From Kutzneria viridogrisea (lineage in GTDB: Bacteria > Actinomycetota > Actinomycetes > Mycobacteriales > Pseudonocardiaceae): DNA of 64,000 bases. Below, in pieces: positions 61,213 through 64,000 of this stretch. The position numbers and the translations under genes were made by a program. The DNA is taken from contig JACJID010000001.1 of NCBI GenBank assembly GCA_014138725.1, positions 682,001-746,000 of the forward strand, read 5' to 3'. The notes below the pieces were generated by a model, which was given only the letters and a program-made list of their open reading frames with translations, was not told where the DNA came from and searched no databases. Every line of letters starts with the position of its first letter. Positions within the stretch are counted from its first letter, which is position 1.

Positions 61213-63063
61213 ATGTGCGGCATCACCGGATGGGTGGCCTTCCACCGCGATCTCAGTCGAGAGCAGGGCGCACTGGAGGCGATGACCGGGACCATGGCCA
61301 ACCGGGGCCCGGACGCCTCGGGGACCTGGGTGGACCGGCAGGGCGGCCACGCCGCCCTCGGGCACCGCCGACTGGCCGTGGTGGACGTCGAGGGCGGTGT
61401 CCAACCGATGGCCGTGGACACCCCGACCGGGACCGTGGCGATGGTCTACAGCGGGGAGGTCTACAACTACACCGAGCTGCGCGAGGAACTGCGCAGGCGC
61501 GGGCACACCTTCCGTACCGCCAGCGACACCGAGGTCGTGCTGCACGGCTACCTCGAATGGGGACGGGCCGTCGCCGAACACCTCAACGGCATGTACGCCT
61601 TCGCCGTGTGGGACGCCCGTGCTGCCGCGCTGGTGATGGTGCGCGACCGCATGGGCGTCAAGCCGCTCTACTACTACCCGACCGACGACGGCGTCCTGTT
61701 CGGCTCCGAACCCAAGGCGATCCTGGCCAATCCGTTGGCAGCGCCCGTGGTCGACCTCGACAGCCTGCGCGAGCTGTTCGGGTTCATCAAGAACCCGGGA
61801 CACGCCGTGTGGGCGGGTATGCGTGAGGTCAAGCCTGGCACCGTGACCACAGTGGACGTCAACGGGATCCACGAGGCCACCTACTGGTCGCTCCCGGTCA
61901 TCGAGCACGGCGACGGGCAGGACGCCACGGTCGCCCACGTGCGCGAGCTCCTGGAGGACATCGTGGCCCGGCAGTTGGTCTCGGACGTGCCGCGCGGGGC
62001 ACTGCTGTCCGGCGGGCTGGACTCCAGCGCCATCACGGCGCTGTCCGCCGAGCACCTGGCCGTCGCGGGGGAGAAGCTGCACAGCTTCGCCGTCGACTTC
62101 ACCGGGCAGGGCGAGAACTTCGCCCCGGACGCCGAACGCCACACCCACGACATGCCGTTCGCGCACGAGGTGGCGGCCCGCGCCGACACGGTGCACACCG
62201 ACATGGTCCTGGACTCGGGTTCGCTCGCGGTACCCGGGATCCGGCGTGCGGTGATCACCGCGCGGGATGTTCCTGCCGGGACCGGGGACACCGATACCTC
62301 GCTGTACCAGTTGTTCCGCGAGATCCAGCAGCACGTCACGGTCGCGCTGTCCGGGGAGAGCGCGGACGAACTGTTCGGCGGCTACCGCTGGCACCACGAG
62401 CTCCGCCTCGAGGAGGCCGCGACGTTCCCGTGGATCGCGTTCAGCGGCCACCACCACGGCCGGGACGGCCACGTGCTGCGCCCCGAGCTGCGTGCCGCGC
62501 TCGACGTGCAGGGCTACGTCCGCGACCACTACGCCACCGCCGTGGCCGAGGTCGAACACCTGCCCGGCGATGACGAGCAGGCCCGCCGCAGGCGGGTGGT
62601 CAACCACCTCGGGCTGACCCGGTTCCTCCGCATGATGCTCGACCGCAAGGACCGGCTGAGCATGGCGGTCGGCTTGGAGGTCCGCGTGCCGTTCTGCGAC
62701 CACCGCCTGGTCGAGTACGTCTACAACGCGCCGTGGTCGATGAAGACCTTCGACGGCAGGGAGAAGAGCTTGCTGCGGGCCGCGGTCCGGGACGTGGTGC
62801 CCGCCTCGGTGGTGCAGCGGGTCAAGAGCGCCTACCCCTCCGTGCAGGCCCCCGACTACCTGGCGGCGGTGCGCGGGCAGGCGGCGCGCCTGCTGCACGA
62901 GCAGGACCACCCCGTGTTCGAACTGGTCCACCGGCTATGGCTGCGCGCCGCGGTCGAGGCGGACCCCGGCCAGGTCGACGTCACCACGCGGTCCGGCCTG
63001 GAGCGCTGCCTGAACCTGGCCGAGTGGCTGGAGGTCTACCGACCGCGGCTCAGCCTCTCCTGA
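61213..63063 (+). CDS. Glutamine-dependent asparagine synthetase-type amidotransferase
   Basis: 616 aa from ATG 61213. Cys2 (MCGITGW) and the N-terminal glutaminase motifs (ANRGPDASG, LGHRRLAVVD) are intact, so ammonia comes from glutamine. The synthetase domain has the pyrophosphate loop LLSGGLDSSAI and SGESADELFGGY. Glu382 sits where beta-lactam synthetases have Tyr, which argues for amide formation rather than ring closure. It may amidate an aspartyl or other carboxylate of the pathway intermediate. Plain cellular asparagine synthesis is an alternative, but it lies 54 bp after the adenylation gene. Confidence 0.88.
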   Translation: MCGITGWVAFHRDLSREQGALEAMTGTMANRGPDASGTWVDRQGGHAALGHRRLAVVDVEGGVQPMAVDTPTGTVAMVYSGEVYNYTELREELRRRGHTFRTASDTEVVLHGYLEWGRAVAEHLNGMYAFAVWDARAAALVMVRDRMGVKPLYYYPTDDGVLFGSEPKAILANPLAAPVVDLDSLRELFGFIKNPGHAVWAGMREVKPGTVTTVDVNGIHEATYWSLPVIEHGDGQDATVAHVRELLEDIVARQLVSDVPRGALLSGGLDSSAITALSAEHLAVAGEKLHSFAVDFTGQGENFAPDAERHTHDMPFAHEVAARADTVHTDMVLDSGSLAVPGIRRAVITARDVPAGTGDTDTSLYQLFREIQQHVTVALSGESADELFGGYRWHHELRLEEAATFPWIAFSGHHHGRDGHVLRPELRAALDVQGYVRDHYATAVAEVEHLPGDDEQARRRRVVNHLGLTRFLRMMLDRKDRLSMAVGLEVRVPFCDHRLVEYVYNAPWSMKTFDGREKSLLRAAVRDVVPASVVQRVKSAYPSVQAPDYLAAVRGQAARLLHEQDHPVFELVHRLWLRAAVEADPGQVDVTTRSGLERCLNLAEWLEVYRPRLSLS

Positions 63064-63412
63064 CCGCCGCGGCCCGGCAATGTCCGGTCCGAATGGTCGG
63101 CGTTGATCGCATTGGCGATTCGCCCCAACGGTATTGCACTTTTATGCACCCATTGTCGGGTAATCATCCAGGGAGGCGTGACAGAGGCCGGTAATCGGCG
63201 AGCAATCGGCGAGCTGGATTACCGTGCGATGAGAGCATCGGGAGTCGTCACTGTACATCGATTAACCGGTGTCGTACGATCGATGACAGCCCGGATTTCC
63301 GGAGGGCTCCCACGGTCCGGGGCATTTCCTTGTGCTGTACATCCAGCGCTCGGTCGAGTCACCGTTCATTGCCGGAGTCAGGTCCGGAAACACTGAGGAA
63401 AAGGATTTGTCG
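63064..63412 (+). promoter_or_regulatory. AT-richer promoter region before the cupin gene, with direct repeats
   Basis: No gene is seen. AATCGGCGAGC is repeated in tandem at 63193-63203 and 63204-63214 (11-bp period, as in SARP sites). GGTAATC occurs at 63159 and 63190, and GATTACC at 63217, forming a dyad around the tandem repeat. The base composition is clearly less GC-rich than the flanking genes. Confidence 0.5.
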
Positions 63413-64000
63413 ATGGATGCCATGAACCCTGCCATGAAGCACGCGCCGGATGAGGAGAACGAGGTCCAGGATCTCATCGGTTTCCGTGACCCGGCGCAGA
63501 ACCGGGTCATCCCGGTGGCGCAGTTCCGGGCCGACATCGCCTTCGCGGTCGTCGACCGGCTGGCGTCGGTGGTGCGCGAGGCGCACAAGTCCGCGGAAGC
63601 CACCACCGCCGACGACGAGGGCATCGTCCGCGCCCAGACGTTCGAGGAGGGCGACGTCTACATGCTGGCGAGCCCGTTCGACGGGTACTTCGCCGACCGG
63701 TACCTGATGGACTTCTACGACGTCGAGGAGCGGGACATCTGTTCCCGGATGCACCTGCACACCGGACTGCGCTTCGTGCGCATGATGACCGGTCCCGGCA
63801 CCCGCATCCGCGTGTCCAGCCTGTCGCCGTTCATCGTCTCCGACGTGCGCGGGGTGACGCCGTTCTCCCCGGACACCTTCGAGGACGATCTGCCCGGAAC
63901 TCCGGAGGGGCACCAGCGTACGCGGTACAACCTGATCGTGCCGGAGAACTCCTGGGTGGACATGCAGATCCCGCGCGGGACCTCGCACCAGTTCAACGCG
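63413..64000 (+). CDS. Cupin-fold protein (runs off the right edge)
   Basis: At least 196 codons from ATG 63413, after GAGGAAAAGGATTTG. A helical N-terminal about 90 residues is followed by a cupin core: SRMHLHTGLRFVRMMTGPGT with the HxH metal pair, and IPRGTSHQFNA with the third His. It is probably a metal-dependent enzyme (dioxygenase, epimerase, isomerase or cyclase-like) or a regulator acting on a pathway intermediate. The C-terminus and any second cupin domain lie beyond the window, so the family cannot be fixed. Confidence 0.75.
   Translation, partial: MDAMNPAMKHAPDEENEVQDLIGFRDPAQNRVIPVAQFRADIAFAVVDRLASVVREAHKSAEATTADDEGIVRAQTFEEGDVYMLASPFDGYFADRYLMDFYDVEERDICSRMHLHTGLRFVRMMTGPGTRIRVSSLSPFIVSDVRGVTPFSPDTFEDDLPGTPEGHQRTRYNLIVPENSWVDMQIPRGTSHQFNA

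Noticed and set aside
61213-63063. Beta-lactam synthetase
   Set aside because: Cys2 of the glutaminase and the Glu of SGES are kept, as in asparagine synthetase; beta-lactam synthetases have lost or replaced them.

Overview
The window is high-GC actinobacterial DNA: strong GC3 bias, GGAGG-type ribosome sites, many GTG starts, ATGA/GTGA stop-start overlaps, TetR/PucR/SARP regulators and a compact biosynthetic cluster. The gene style suggests a Pseudonocardiales-type or Streptomyces-like antibiotic producer, but the sequence alone does not fix the genus.

Left part (1-43.6 kb): an accessory region of small metabolic modules. 0-7.2 kb holds a translationally coupled GNAT / N-succinylamino-acid-racemase-like / M20 peptidase operon, divergent from an APC permease and a D-aminopeptidase-like serine hydrolase, with a PucR regulator. 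This gene set matches the known GNAT-NSAR-desuccinylase route that turns D- into L-amino acids. 7.4-15.7 kb holds a secreted tripeptidyl-peptidase-like hydrolase, a lipoprotein/adaptor/ATPase/permease export operon with a divergent two-component system, and a TetR gene. 15.9-21.9 kb is assorted (GNAT, rhodanese, XRE, SDR, ApbA, VOC). 22-28 kb is a methylaspartate/mesaconate module (methylaspartate ammonia-lyase, CitE-like lyase, GntR, class III CoA-transferase) next to an aldehyde dehydrogenase. 28.3-30.1 kb has an XRE gene and a transposase graveyard. 30.3-36.9 kb holds a secreted lectin-type protein, an alpha/beta hydrolase with TetR, and a 2,2-dialkylglycine decarboxylase with a LysR regulator. 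37-43.6 kb carries a second PucR-GNAT-NSAR-serine hydrolase module, then fossils (a broken [2Fe-2S] subunit, a 236-bp copied piece of the 7.2 kb locus, a broken NmrA-like gene) and a TetR paralogue of the one at 14.5 kb. Together these look like a salvage region for non-proteinogenic amino acids (D-, 3-methyl-Asp, alpha,alpha-dialkyl).

Right part (44.1-64 kb, continuing past the edge): a biosynthetic gene cluster I cannot assign to a known product. A large SARP regulator is followed by an adenylating ligase, an aldehyde dehydrogenase and a GNAT (+). A convergent minus-strand operon runs oxygenase, aminotransferase, BtpA-like, SIS isomerase, carrier protein, LLM oxidoreductase, mutarotase, methyltransferase. 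A divergent plus-strand operon has a second DltC-like carrier protein, a GNAT-fold protein, a stand-alone NRPS adenylation domain, an AsnB-type amidotransferase and a cupin. The adenylation pocket reads DLTKMGHIGK, one residue from the classic aspartate code. With a clavaminate-synthase/AsnO-like oxygenase (H-x-E triad) and a glutamine-dependent amidotransferase, the simplest reading is a carrier-tethered aspartate/asparagine-derived metabolite that also draws on a sugar-phosphate branch. Candidate SARP sites (11-bp-period direct repeats, recurring CGGTAAYY) lie in its intergenic regions.
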